64,000 nucleotides of DNA, taken from NCBI GenBank assembly GCA_026874595.1, contig CM049322.1, positions 27,312,840 to 27,376,839 of the forward strand, written 5' to 3'. The position numbers were made by a program, and so were the translations under genes. The DNA comes from Sipunculus nudus (taxonomy: Eukaryota; Annelida; Sipuncula; Golfingiida; Sipunculidae). The notes under the pieces are model-generated. The model had not been told where the DNA came from. It searched no databases and saw nothing but the letters and a program-made list of their open reading frames with translations. The first letter of the stretch is position 1. Every line of letters begins with the position of its first letter. Positions 45,975 through 58,355 of the stretch are shown here, in pieces.

Positions 45975-46881
45975 TGATGTGCGATTGGGGAAAGTACTTG
46001 CACATGCATATAAGTCACTCTCACACCACAATATTAAAGAGAACTCCGTTCTGTAGAACTAATCTTGTATTAATTAAAAACCATTTTCACAAGTTGCCAG
46101 TCCTGAAGCCTTCTGAATATAAAGACCTGAGTTCAAAATACTCCGCCGGTACTAACGTTGACTATAATGCTGGATTTATCTATAGCTCTCTATATCTATC
46201 TAGACTCAGTCTGCTGGGTTTATTTATAGCTAGTCCCCCAAAGATTGAGAACCTAAACGAAACAGCCATAACCTGAGGCTAAATTGTGTGCTATATGGTC
46301 TCGGTTTAGCAAAATCTGTGTTTCCGGTCATACCTTTAATCCCGAATAACTTATCTAAAATATATCTAATTTAAGTAAGAATAACGCTAACGTAACGGTG
46401 ACTTTTTCTAGCCCATATCTTACTAGATGATAAAAAGTAGGCATTAATAGAATATTTAATAAAACTAAATTAAGAGTAGAGTAAGTGGATATGATTCCAT
46501 CGTGTTGTGCTTTGATCGTTAATTGCTTAAATGTTACAACACGTAATCCTTACATAACCAACATGAGTGTGGTCTACAGTTCTAGCTACCTAATGATATA
46601 TAAATAAACCAGACTGGCTAAAAGACATTTAAACTAAAGGAACCTCAATTTTCCAAACTAACACACGCACTTTATTCCTTTGTCTGTGAACTATATGCTT
46701 TAGTTGACCAGTACACCAGTGCAATTGGTTCAACAGCAAACCCCATACAGTACACAGCGCATAAGCAAAAGGGTGACAGCCCGACCTGTCAGCCTGTCTG
46801 GGGCAAGCGACTGGAGTCTCCCCCTGAGGGTAAACGGTCACTGCTAACGCTTATACTACAGCGTGATTTTACACTATAACA
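45975..46881 (+). repeat. LTR 1 (5', full, 907 bp)
   Basis: TGATGTGCG to ACACTATAACA. A TATAAG box at 46009-46014 lies in the first 164 bp, the part missing from the two inner LTRs. AATAAA occurs at about 46603. On the minus strand a 70-residue ORF is present in every LTR copy and is taken as chance. Confidence 0.82.
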
Positions 46882-46972
46882 ATTATGTAGAATCGGCCAT
46901 ATTCAAAAGGCTTGTCGTTCCGGGAGACGAATAAGGCAAGACTAGGACATTTCGCCTGCCTATTTAAACCAA

Positions 46973-49900
46973 ATGAACATAGGCGGGCCGTCGACAGAAG
47001 AAGAAAATCAGCGTGTTTCTCTGAACGATAACATGATCAGCGTAAAAATTAATGGACATTCCGTCAAAGCCTTGGTGGATACAGGTGCATCTATTTCGTG
47101 TGTATCATCAGCTCTGCTAAGTTCGGCCGGGTTAAGACATGCAACATTAAGTAAAGGTCAGTACCGCCAAATTATCGGTGTGGGTGGTGAAAGTCACCCT
47201 GTACTAGGTATGATAGACTTAAAAATGAATATTAACAGACTGCAGTTGATCCACCAAGTCCATGTATTTAAACATCTCTAATGTCCACTGATCCTAGGAA
47301 TAGATTTTCTACGGGCGCATAAAGCAACCATTAATTTAAATAGTGAGAGTTTACTGTTGTATGATGGACTAACGGAAACACCCATAAACATCACATCGTC
47401 GCACGATATCGCCGTGACGACAGTCAGCAATATATGCGTACCGCCAGCATCTCAGTGTCAGATTCCTGTGCAGGTAAGCAGTCAGTTTGATGATGATTTT
47501 CTTATTGAACCACATCCGACATTACTGACGAGAGAGAAATTAGTCGGAGCAAGAACTGTAGTGCATACCGTCGGACATTATGGTCTTTGTCAAGTGATTA
47601 ACCCCACAAATTCTGTAATTGAGCTGAAAGCGGATAAGGTTATCGCTACAGCCTCACCGCTTACACAAAGTGACATAACACCCATGCATATGGACAAACC
47701 TTTCGAAACTATGGTAGCTCCAGTAAGTGCAGCAAGTGAACAGAGTAAAGCTGAGATAGCCACTGACTTAGGTATTCAGATTCATGATGGGATATGTGAT
47801 GCTGATAAACAAAAATTGTTAACATTCCTGGGTGAAAACCGAGATATGTTTGCCAAAAATGTGACTGAACTAGGAGAAGCACGTAGTCATTTTCATAAAA
47901 TTGACACAGGAAATGCTGCACCGATACGTCAAAGATTTTATAGAACGTCACCAGTGTTGAAAGCTGAAATTGATAAGCAAGTGAAAGAGATGCTAGAGGC
48001 CGGGATTATTGAACCAGCGACCGGTGAATGGACTAGCCCTGTAGTACTTACAAAAAAGCCAAAAACAAATGAATATCGATTCGCAGTTGATTATAGACGA
48101 TTAAACAGTGTAACAAAACCTATGTCTTTTCCATTACCAAGATTGGAGGATGTTTTTGATACCGTAGGTGAAGCCGATGCAGCCATCTTTAGCACACTTG
48201 ACTTAGCGTCCGGTTTCTGGCAAGTACCTATGGATGAATCAAGTAAAGAAAAAACAGCATTTGTCACCCACGATGGAGTTTACCGGTTCAATAGGATGCC
48301 GTTCGGTCTCGTAAATTCGCCCGCCGGATTCCAATTATTAATGGCTAGAGTACTGAGTGGACTTAACTGGCATAACGCGATCGTATATGTGGACGACATT
48401 TTGGTATTCAGTCGAAACATAACCGAACACATGCAACATCTCAGCCAAATCTTCCAACGGTTAAGAGACGCAAATTTACGTTTACGACCAAGTAAGTGTC
48501 ATATAGCTAGAACAAATGTTACTTATCTCGGACACAAGTTATCTGCAAAAGGAATTCAAGTAGACCAAGACAAAGTCAAAGCAGTTGCCGAATTCCCGAG
48601 ACCTAAATCGCAGAAAGAGGTACGTGGTTTCCTGGGTCTTTGTAACTATTACCGCCGCTTTATTGAAGGCTTTGCAAACATAGCTGACCCTTTAAACAAA
48701 CTTTTGCGGAAAGACGCCAAATTCAATTGGACAGATAAATGTGAAAACGCGTTCAGTGAACTCAAAAATGCGCTTACTTCTGCACCAGTCCTTAGTTTCC
48801 CAAACATGGACAAACCCTTCATATTATCTACTGATGCAAGTGGACATTCTATTGGATATGTCCTTGGACAGCTTGATAAAGATGGTAAAGAGCACGCTAT
48901 ATCGTACGCAGGAAGGGCACTCAGGGAATCGGAAAGAAAATGGACAATTACGGAACTTGAATGTTTAGCTATTGTAGAGGGAATTCGCACATTTCATACG
49001 TATTTAGCGGGACAGAAATTTCAAGTTATAACAGACCACGCAGCGCTTCAGTGGTTACAGACTATAAAACAACCAACTGGCCGTTTAGCCAGATGGTCCC
49101 TGCTTCTGCAAAGCTATAATTTCAATGTGGCACACAGAGCTGGCAAGAAGCTCAATCACGCGGATTGTTTATCAAGACGAGCGTACGATAAACCACCTGA
49201 TGGTGACGCCGAGGATGACGAATTACCCCTGCCAGGCTCCGTCACGTTAACAGGTCCGCCCGCGGTGCACAGCACCTCACCTGTCGACACCACTTATGAG
49301 GAGGCTATAACAACAGAGGTCCATCTTGTGTACCAACACGAGTCAAAGGAAACCGACACCACTATCTGCATAGGCGCGTGCGAGCCAGTGGACGATTACT
49401 ATGTCCTGCTTGGTGTTATTGACAAACAGCAATTACAGAAGCAACAGCGAGAGAGCCCTGATTTAGAAAACATCATGGTATATTTAGAGTCTGGGGAACT
49501 ACCCGAAGCAAAGAAAGAGGCTACCAAAATAGTCGCCGTGTCAGAACAATATGTTCTGGACGACGGAACATTGTTTCACTTATATGAAAGAAGGGCAAAG
49601 AAATTACCAAAAGAAATGAGGTTGATAAAACAACTCGCAGTGCCAAAAGACCTTAGATACACTTTAATGAAATCTTACCACGATGCCAACAGTGGTGGAG
49701 CCCATCAAGGAGTAGACAGGACGTATGCTGGTTTGTGCTTACGCTACCATTGGCCAAAGATGTACGCTGATGTAAAAGAGTACGTCACTACGTGTGAGAC
49801 ATGTCAAGTAGCTAACCGATATTATGGTGGAAAACCAGCGCCACTTCACGCTTTACCCGTTGTCGGAGTTTACGAAAGATGGCATGTAGACATTATTGGC

Positions 49901-51031
49901 AAGTTACCCGAATCGGACGAAGGATATAAGTACCTTTTAGTGTGCGTGGACTCGTTTTCAAAATGGGTGGAATGTTTTCCACTTAAAACACAGTGTGCGG
50001 AAACAATAGCACGAACACTGCACGATGAAGTGTTCTGTCGCTACGGCGCACCGAAAGTCTTACTTTCGGACAGAGGTAGAAATTTCCTGGCTTCAGTCGT
50101 GTCTGAACTGTGTAAATTATATGACGTCAAGAGAGTAAAAACAAGCTCTTATCACCCACAGACGAACAGTACGTGTGAACGGACAAACAGTACGCTCGAG
50201 AAAGCTCTCAGAACATACGTAGATAACAATCAGAAAAACTGGCCGCGGGTCATCCCTGGCATATTAATGGCTCTGCGCCGTACCCCAGCAACTCAGTCAA
50301 CGCTATACTCTCCGTACAAACTTATTTATGGTCGCGAAATGAATCTTCCTATAGACTGGACAATTCTCGGAAAGAACGAGGACCACAACATTAACAGTCG
50401 CAGTGAGTACTTAGAACATCTACAAGATACTCTCAAAACGGCAAGAGATACGGCTAGGGAAAATATTGAAGACGCCCAGAAAGGTTACCAGGAACGTTAC
50501 GATCGCTCCGCGAAAGATCCAGAATTTTTCGTTGGTCAGAGGGTGTGGTTACAAAACGCTCATGTTAAACAAGGCCTTTCGCGTAAACTGGCTCCAAAGT
50601 GGATCGGACCTTATTATATTACAGGTCAAGGGCCAAATCATACGTTCATGCTGAACCATGTACATACGCACAAGGCACTCAGTTCTTTGGTGCACGCGAA
50701 CAGGTTGCGCCCATACCTAGATCCCGATCAAAGAAAATTAATAAACACTCAGGCCGCCGAAACCACCGATGCCGCGGACGAACAGTCTGAACCGACACAC
50801 GATAATACCCTGCCAACAGACGAGACCGATGAAGATTGGTATGAAGTAGACAGAATACTGGCATGCAAACGCGCCGGTAAAATTAAAATGTATAAAATAA
50901 AGTGGAAAGGTTACGCTGACACCACCTGGGAACCAGAGGAAAACATAGGTCATGCAGCTCTACAGGATTTTTACACAAGAAAACGGCGACGAAAAAAAAA
51001 AGTGTGTTTAAGACTCGTTCGTATCATGTGA
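46973..51031 (+). CDS. Gypsy pol polyprotein, copy 1 (protease interrupted)
   Basis: One frame holds all pol domains, broken by a single TAA at 47279-47281. Protease: DTGAS at residues 36-40 of the first part; its conserved ILGIDFL follows just after the stop. From Met 47357 (1224 residues) come reverse transcriptase with YVDD at 344-347, RNase H with DAS near 493, an HHCC zinc domain near 783-820 (H..H..C..C), and an integrase core with Asp845, Asp905 and Glu941 (D-D-35-E). Last is a C-terminal chromodomain from about 1161 (YEVDRIL...WKGY...TWEPEENI) with its aromatic residues kept. A chromodomain after integrase is the mark of chromovirus-type Gypsy elements and can steer integration to modified histones. 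Before the start, gag is missing; GHFAC in another frame at 46940-46956 looks like the remnant of its zinc knuckle. Without gag and with a split protease it cannot be autonomous. Confidence 0.93.
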
Positions 51032-51089
51032 TGGGACTCTGATATTGTTATAACTGACCAAATATTTTGATGACATGTATACTATTTGT

Positions 51090-51222
51090 AAAGTTTATTC
51101 AGTCTATGAAGCCTTTAAGTAGTATATACATTTATTTTTATTATTTGAATATTGTAAAGTTTATTCAGTCTATGAAGCCTTTAAGTAGTATATACATTTA
51201 TTTTTATTATTTGAATATAGGC
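51090..51222 (+). repeat. 68-bp direct duplication in the retroelement 3' region
   Basis: TGTAAAGTTTATTCAGTCTA followed by TGAAGCCTTTAAGTAG occurs twice in a row; the same doublet is at 56252-56384 in copy 2, so it predates the array. Confidence 0.9.
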
Positions 51223-51300
51223 ATGTTAGATTTATAAAATATGTTTTTTCAATTACATTTCTTCTTGTTTAAAGCTGAGGTTCTCAGTGATTTAACGTTT

Positions 51301-52043
51301 TACTCCGCCGGTACTAACGTTGACTATAATGCTGGATTTATCTATAGCTCTCTATATCTATCTAGACTCAGTCTGCTGGGTTTATTTATAGCTAGTCCCC
51401 CAAAGATTGAGAACCTAAACGAAACAGCCATAACCTGAGGCTAAATTGTGTGCTATATGGTCTCGGTTTAGCAAAATCTGTGTTTCCGGTCATACCTTTA
51501 ATCCCGAATAACTTATCTAAAATATATCTAATTTAAGTAAGAATAACGCTAACGTAACGGTGACTTTTTCTAGCCCATATCTTACTAGATGATAAAAAGT
51601 AGGCATTAATAGAATATTTAATAAAACTAAATTAAGAGTAGAGTAAGTGGATATGATTCCATCGTGTTGTGCTTTGATCGTTAATTGCTTAAATGTTACA
51701 ACACGTAATCCTTACATAACCAACATGAGTGTGGTCTACAGTTCTAGCTACCTAATGATATATAAATAAACCAGACTGGCTAAAAGACATTTAAACTAAA
51801 GGAACCTCAATTTTCCAAACTAACACACGCACTTTATTCCTTTGTCTGTGAACTATATGCTTTAGTTGACCAGTACACCAGTGCAATTGGTTCAACAGCA
51901 AACCCCATACAGTACACAGCGCATAAGCAAAAGGGTGACAGCCCGACCTGTCAGCCTGTCTGGGGCAAGCGACTGGAGTCTCCCCCTGAGGGTAAACGGT
52001 CACTGCTAACGCTTATACTACAGCGTGATTTTACACTATAACA
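51301..52043 (+). repeat. LTR 2 (internal, lacks first 164 bp)
   Basis: Starts at TACTCCGCCGG, the equivalent of position 46139 in LTR 1, directly after CAGTGATTTAACGTTT of the pol 3' region. Lacks the TATAAG-bearing segment. No purine-rich tract precedes it. Confidence 0.88.
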
Positions 52044-52134
52044 ATTATGTAGAATCGGCCATATTCAAAAGGCTTGTCGTTCCGGGAGACGAATAAGGCA
52101 AGACTAGGACATTTCGCCTGCCTATTTAAACCAA

Positions 52135-55100
52135 ATGAACATAGGCGGGCCGTCGACAGAAGAAGAAAATCAGCGTGTTTCTCTGAACGATAACATGATC
52201 AGCGTAAAAATTAATGGACATTCCGTCAAAGCCTTGGTGGATACAGGTGCATCTATTTCGTGTGTATCATCAGCTCTGCTAAGTTCGGCCGGGTTAAGAC
52301 ATGCAACATTAAGTAAAGGTCAGTACCGCCAAATTATCGGTGTGGGTGGTGAAAGTCACCCTGTACTAGGTATGATAGACTTAAAAATGAATATTAACAG
52401 ACTGCAGTTGATCCACCAAGTCCATGTATTTAAACATCTCTAATGTCCACTGATCCTAGGAATAGATTTTCTACGGGCGCATAAAGCAACCATTAATTTA
52501 AATAGTGAGAGTTTACTGTTGTATGATGGACTAACGGAAACACCCATAAACATCACATCGTCGCACGATATCGCCGTGACGACAGTCAGCAATATATGCG
52601 TACCGCCAGCATCTCAGTGTCAGATTCCTGTGCAGGTAAGCAGTCAGTTTGATGATGATTTTCTTATTGAACCACATCCGACATTACTGACGAGAGAGAA
52701 ATTAGTCGGAGCAAGAACTGTAGTGCATACCGTCGGACATTATGGTCTTTGTCAAGTGATTAACCCCACAAATTCTGTAATTGAGCTGAAAGCGGATAAG
52801 GTTATCGCTACAGCCTCACCGCTTACACAAAGTGACATAACACCCATGCATATGGACAAACCTTTCGAAACTATGGTAGCTCCAGTAAGTGCAGCAAGTG
52901 AACAGAGTAAAGCTGAGATAGCCACTGACTTAGGTATTCAGATTCATGATGGGATATGTGATGCTGATAAACAAAAATTGTTAACATTCCTGGGTGAAAA
53001 CCGAGATATGTTTGCCAAAAATGTGACTGAACTAGGAGAAGCACGTAGTCATTTTCATAAAATTGACACAGGAAATGCTGCACCGATACGTCAAAGATTT
53101 TATAGAACGTCACCAGTGTTGAAAGCTGAAATTGATAAGCAAGTGAAAGAGATGCTAGAGGCCGGGATTATTGAACCAGCGACCGGTGAATGGACTAGCC
53201 CTGTAGTACTTACAAAAAAGCCAAAAACAAATGAATATCGATTCGCAGTTGATTATAGACGATTAAACAGTGTAACAAAACCTATGTCTTTTCCATTACC
53301 AAGATTGGAGGATGTTTTTGATACCGTAGGTGAAGCCGATGCAGCCATCTTTAGCACACTTGACTTAGCGTCCGGTTTCTGGCAAGTACCTATGGATGAA
53401 TCAAGTAAAGAAAAAACAGCATTTGTCACCCACGATGGAGTTTACCGGTTCAATAGGATGCCGTTCGGTCTCGTAAATTCGCCCGCCGGATTCCAATTAT
53501 TAATGGCTAGAGTACTGAGTGGACTTAACTGGCATAACGCGATCGTATATGTGGACGACATTTTGGTATTCAGTCGAAACATAACCGAACACATGCAACA
53601 TCTCAGCCAAATCTTCCAACGGTTAAGAGACGCAAATTTACGTTTACGACCAAGTAAGTGTCATATAGCTAGAACAAATGTTACTTATCTCGGACACAAG
53701 TTATCTGCAAAAGGAATTCAAGTAGACCAAGACAAAGTCAAAGCAGTTGCCGAATTCCCGAGACCTAAATCGCAGAAAGAGGTACGTGGTTTCCTGGGTC
53801 TTTGTAACTATTACCGCCGCTTTATTGAAGGCTTTGCAAACATAGCTGACCCTTTAAACAAACTTTTGCGGAAAGACGCCAAATTCAATTGGACAGATAA
53901 ATGTGAAAACGCGTTCAGTGAACTCAAAAATGCGCTTACTTCTGCACCAGTCCTTAGTTTCCCAAACATGGACAAACCCTTCATATTATCTACTGATGCA
54001 AGTGGACATTCTATTGGATATGTCCTTGGACAGCTTGATAAAGATGGTAAAGAGCACGCTATATCGTACGCAGGAAGGGCACTCAGGGAATCGGAAAGAA
54101 AATGGACAATTACGGAACTTGAATGTTTAGCTATTGTAGAGGGAATTCGCACATTTCATACGTATTTAGCGGGACAGAAATTTCAAGTTATAACAGACCA
54201 CGCAGCGCTTCAGTGGTTACAGACTATAAAACAACCAACTGGCCGTTTAGCCAGATGGTCCCTGCTTCTGCAAAGCTATAATTTCAATGTGGCACACAGA
54301 GCTGGCAAGAAGCTCAATCACGCGGATTGTTTATCAAGACGAGCGTACGATAAACCACCTGATGGTGACGCCGAGGATGACGAATTACCCCTGCCAGGCT
54401 CCGTCACGTTAACAGGTCCGCCCGCGGTGCACAGCACCTCACCTGTCGACACCACTTATGAGGAGGCTATAACAACAGAGGTCCATCTTGTGTACCAACA
54501 CGAGTCAAAGGAAACCGACACCACTATCTGCATAGGCGCGTGCGAGCCAGTGGACGATTACTATGTCCTGCTTGGTGTTATTGACAAACAGCAATTACAG
54601 AAGCAACAGCGAGAGAGCCCTGATTTAGAAAACATCATGGTATATTTAGAGTCTGGGGAACTACCCGAAGCAAAGAAAGAGGCTACCAAAATAGTCGCCG
54701 TGTCAGAACAATATGTTCTGGACGACGGAACATTGTTTCACTTATATGAAAGAAGGGCAAAGAAATTACCAAAAGAAATGAGGTTGATAAAACAACTCGC
54801 AGTGCCAAAAGACCTTAGATACACTTTAATGAAATCTTACCACGATGCCAACAGTGGTGGAGCCCATCAAGGAGTAGACAGGACGTATGCTGGTTTGTGC
54901 TTACGCTACCATTGGCCAAAGATGTACGCTGATGTAAAAGAGTACGTCACTACGTGTGAGACATGTCAAGTAGCTAACCGATATTATGGTGGAAAACCAG
55001 CGCCACTTCACGCTTTACCCGTTGTCGGAGTTTACGAAAGATGGCATGTAGACATTATTGGCAAGTTACCCGAATCGGACGAAGGATATAAGTACCTTTT

Positions 55101-56193
55101 AGTGTGCGTGGACTCGTTTTCAAAATGGGTGGAATGTTTTCCACTTAAAACACAGTGTGCGGAAACAATAGCACGAACACTGCACGATGAAGTGTTCTGT
55201 CGCTACGGCGCACCGAAAGTCTTACTTTCGGACAGAGGTAGAAATTTCCTGGCTTCAGTCGTGTCTGAACTGTGTAAATTATATGACGTCAAGAGAGTAA
55301 AAACAAGCTCTTATCACCCACAGACGAACAGTACGTGTGAACGGACAAACAGTACGCTCGAGAAAGCTCTCAGAACATACGTAGATAACAATCAGAAAAA
55401 CTGGCCGCGGGTCATCCCTGGCATATTAATGGCTCTGCGCCGTACCCCAGCAACTCAGTCAACGCTATACTCTCCGTACAAACTTATTTATGGTCGCGAA
55501 ATGAATCTTCCTATAGACTGGACAATTCTCGGAAAGAACGAGGACCACAACATTAACAGTCGCAGTGAGTACTTAGAACATCTACAAGATACTCTCAAAA
55601 CGGCAAGAGATACGGCTAGGGAAAATATTGAAGACGCCCAGAAAGGTTACCAGGAACGTTACGATCGCTCCGCGAAAGATCCAGAATTTTTCGTTGGTCA
55701 GAGGGTGTGGTTACAAAACGCTCATGTTAAACAAGGCCTTTCGCGTAAACTGGCTCCAAAGTGGATCGGACCTTATTATATTACAGGTCAAGGGCCAAAT
55801 CATACGTTCATGCTGAACCATGTACATACGCACAAGGCACTCAGTTCTTTGGTGCACGCGAACAGGTTGCGCCCATACCTAGATCCCGATCAAAGAAAAT
55901 TAATAAACACTCAGGCCGCCGAAACCACCGATGCCGCGGACGAACAGTCTGAACCGACACACGATAATACCCTGCCAACAGACGAGACCGATGAAGATTG
56001 GTATGAAGTAGACAGAATACTGGCATGCAAACGCGCCGGTAAAATTAAAATGTATAAAATAAAGTGGAAAGGTTACGCTGACACCACCTGGGAACCAGAG
56101 GAAAACATAGGTCATGCAGCTCTACAGGATTTTTACACAAGAAAACGGCGACGAAAAAAAAAAGTGTGTTTAAGACTCGTTCGTATCATGTGA
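52135..56193 (+). CDS. Gypsy pol polyprotein, copy 2 (protease interrupted)
   Basis: Offset of exactly 5162 from copy 1. The 1224-residue protein (52519-56193) is identical to that of copy 1 and the protease stop is in the same place (52441-52443). All catalytic residues and the chromodomain are retained. The shared defect means the stop arose before the duplication, or both were copied from one master, or the duplication is an assembly effect. Confidence 0.93.
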
Positions 56194-56462
56194 TGGGACT
56201 CTGATATTGTTATAACTGACCAAATATTTTGATGACATGTATACTATTTGTAAAGTTTATTCAGTCTATGAAGCCTTTAAGTAGTATATACATTTATTTT
56301 TATTATTTGAATATTGTAAAGTTTATTCAGTCTATGAAGCCTTTAAGTAGTATATACATTTATTTTTATTATTTGAATATAGGCATGTTAGATTTATAAA
56401 ATATGTTTTTTCAATTACATTTCTTCTTGTTTAAAGCTGAGGTTCTCAGTGATTTAACGTTT

Positions 56463-57205
56463 TACTCCGCCGGTACTAACGTTGACTATAATGCTGGATT
56501 TATCTATAGCTCTCTATATCTATCTAGACTCAGTCTGCTGGGTTTATTTATAGCTAGTCCCCCAAAGATTGAGAACCTAAACGAAACAGCCATAACCTGA
56601 GGCTAAATTGTGTGCTATATGGTCTCGGTTTAGCAAAATCTGTGTTTCCGGTCATACCTTTAATCCCGAATAACTTATCTAAAATATATCTAATTTAAGT
56701 AAGAATAACGCTAACGTAACGGTGACTTTTTCTAGCCCATATCTTACTAGATGATAAAAAGTAGGCATTAATAGAATATTTAATAAAACTAAATTAAGAG
56801 TAGAGTAAGTGGATATGATTCCATCGTGTTGTGCTTTGATCGTTAATTGCTTAAATGTTACAACACGTAATCCTTACATAACCAACATGAGTGTGGTCTA
56901 CAGTTCTAGCTACCTAATGATATATAAATAAACCAGACTGGCTAAAAGACATTTAAACTAAAGGAACCTCAATTTTCCAAACTAACACACGCACTTTATT
57001 CCTTTGTCTGTGAACTATATGCTTTAGTTGACCAGTACACCAGTGCAATTGGTTCAACAGCAAACCCCATACAGTACACAGCGCATAAGCAAAAGGGTGA
57101 CAGCCCGACCTGTCAGCCTGTCTGGGGCAAGCGACTGGAGTCTCCCCCTGAGGGTAAACGGTCACTGCTAACGCTTATACTACAGCGTGATTTTACACTA
57201 TAACA
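56463..57205 (+). repeat. LTR 3 (internal, lacks first 164 bp)
   Basis: Same start as LTR 2. Followed by the 36-bp leader ATTATGTAGAATCGGCCATA..., which runs straight into LTR 4, so the whole third pol body is deleted. Confidence 0.88.
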
Positions 57206-57240
57206 ATTATGTAGAATCGGCCATATTCAAAAGGCTTGTC

Positions 57241-58122
57241 GCACATGCATATAAGTCACTCTCACACCACAATATTAAAGAGAACTCCGTTCTGTAGAAC
57301 TAATCTTGTATTAATTAAAAACCATTTTCACAAGTTGCCAGTCCTGAAGCCTTCTGAATATAAAGACCTGAGTTCAAAATACTCCGCCGGTACTAACGTT
57401 GACTATAATGCTGGATTTATCTATAGCTCTCTATATCTATCTAGACTCAGTCTGCTGGGTTTATTTATAGCTAGTCCCCCAAAGATTGAGAACCTAAACG
57501 AAACAGCCATAACCTGAGGCTAAATTGTGTGCTATATGGTCTCGGTTTAGCAAAATCTGTGTTTCCGGTCATACCTTTAATCCCGAATAACTTATCTAAA
57601 ATATATCTAATTTAAGTAAGAATAACGCTAACGTAACGGTGACTTTTTCTAGCCCATATCTTACTAGATGATAAAAAGTAGGCATTAATAGAATATTTAA
57701 TAAAACTAAATTAAGAGTAGAGTAAGTGGATATGATTCCATCGTGTTGTGCTTTGATCGTTAATTGCTTAAATGTTACAACACGTAATCCTTACATAACC
57801 AACATGAGTGTGGTCTACAGTTCTAGCTACCTAATGATATATAAATAAACCAGACTGGCTAAAAGACATTTAAACTAAAGGAACCTCAATTTTCCAAACT
57901 AACACACGCACTTTATTCCTTTGTCTGTGAACTATATGCTTTAGTTGACCAGTACACCAGTGCAATTGGTTCAACAGCAAACCCCATACAGTACACAGCG
58001 CATAAGCAAAAGGGTGACAGCCCGACCTGTCAGCCTGTCTGGGGCAAGCGACTGGAGTCTCCCCCTGAGGGTAAACGGTCACTGCTAACGCTTATACTAC
58101 AGCGTGATTTTACACTATAACA
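57241..58122 (+). repeat. LTR 4 (3', lacks first 25 bp)
   Basis: Begins at GCACATGCATATAAG (equivalent to 46000) and ends ACACTATAACA. Keeps the TATAAG box at 57250-57255. Its end marks the true right boundary, followed by TGTATA and the minisatellite. Confidence 0.85.
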
Positions 58123-58355
58123 TGTATACCCAGCCGGCTATCTGACTGTACTTGTGTATACCCAGCCGGCTAGATGACTGTTCTTGTGTATACCCAGCCG
58201 GCTAGCAGACTGTACTTGTGTATACCCAGCCGGCTAGCTGACTGTACTTGTGTATACCTAGCCGGCTAGCTGACTTTACTTGTGTATACCCAGCCGGCTA
58301 GCTGACTGTACTTGTGTATACCCAGCCGGCTAGCTGACTGTACTTGTGTATAAGC
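58123..58355 (+). repeat. 32-bp minisatellite, right part
   Basis: About seven copies of TATACCCAGCCGGCTAGCTG + ACTGTACTTGTG, more uniform than the left part. Confidence 0.93.

Larger units (their letters stand above)
45975..58122 (+). mobile_element. Composite chromodomain Gypsy LTR retrotransposon (12.1 kb)
   Basis: Starts TGATGTGCG, ends ACTATAACA, with TGTATA on both sides (45969-45974, 58123-58128): a TG...CA element inserted into a 32-bp minisatellite. Order: full LTR 45975-46881; pol body 1; LTR lacking its first 164 bp (51301-52043); pol body 2; the same truncated LTR (56463-57205); a 36-bp leader; then a 3' LTR lacking 25 bp (57241-58122). Repeat period 5162 bp; the bodies appear identical. 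No gag, only a trace of its zinc knuckle. No recognisable primer-binding site after the LTR. Such arrays can arise by unequal recombination between LTRs. Confidence 0.9.

Noticed and set aside
46629-46841. 70-residue minus-strand ORF repeated four times in the array
   Set aside because: Occurs once in each LTR copy simply because the LTRs are repeated; no family resemblance and no splice or start context.
46532-46881. Shorter LTR model starting at TGTTACAACA and ending TAACA
   Set aside because: TGTTA/TAACA is a tempting inverted pair, but no copy has a boundary at 46532. The TGTATA duplications support 45975 and 58122 as the outer ends.
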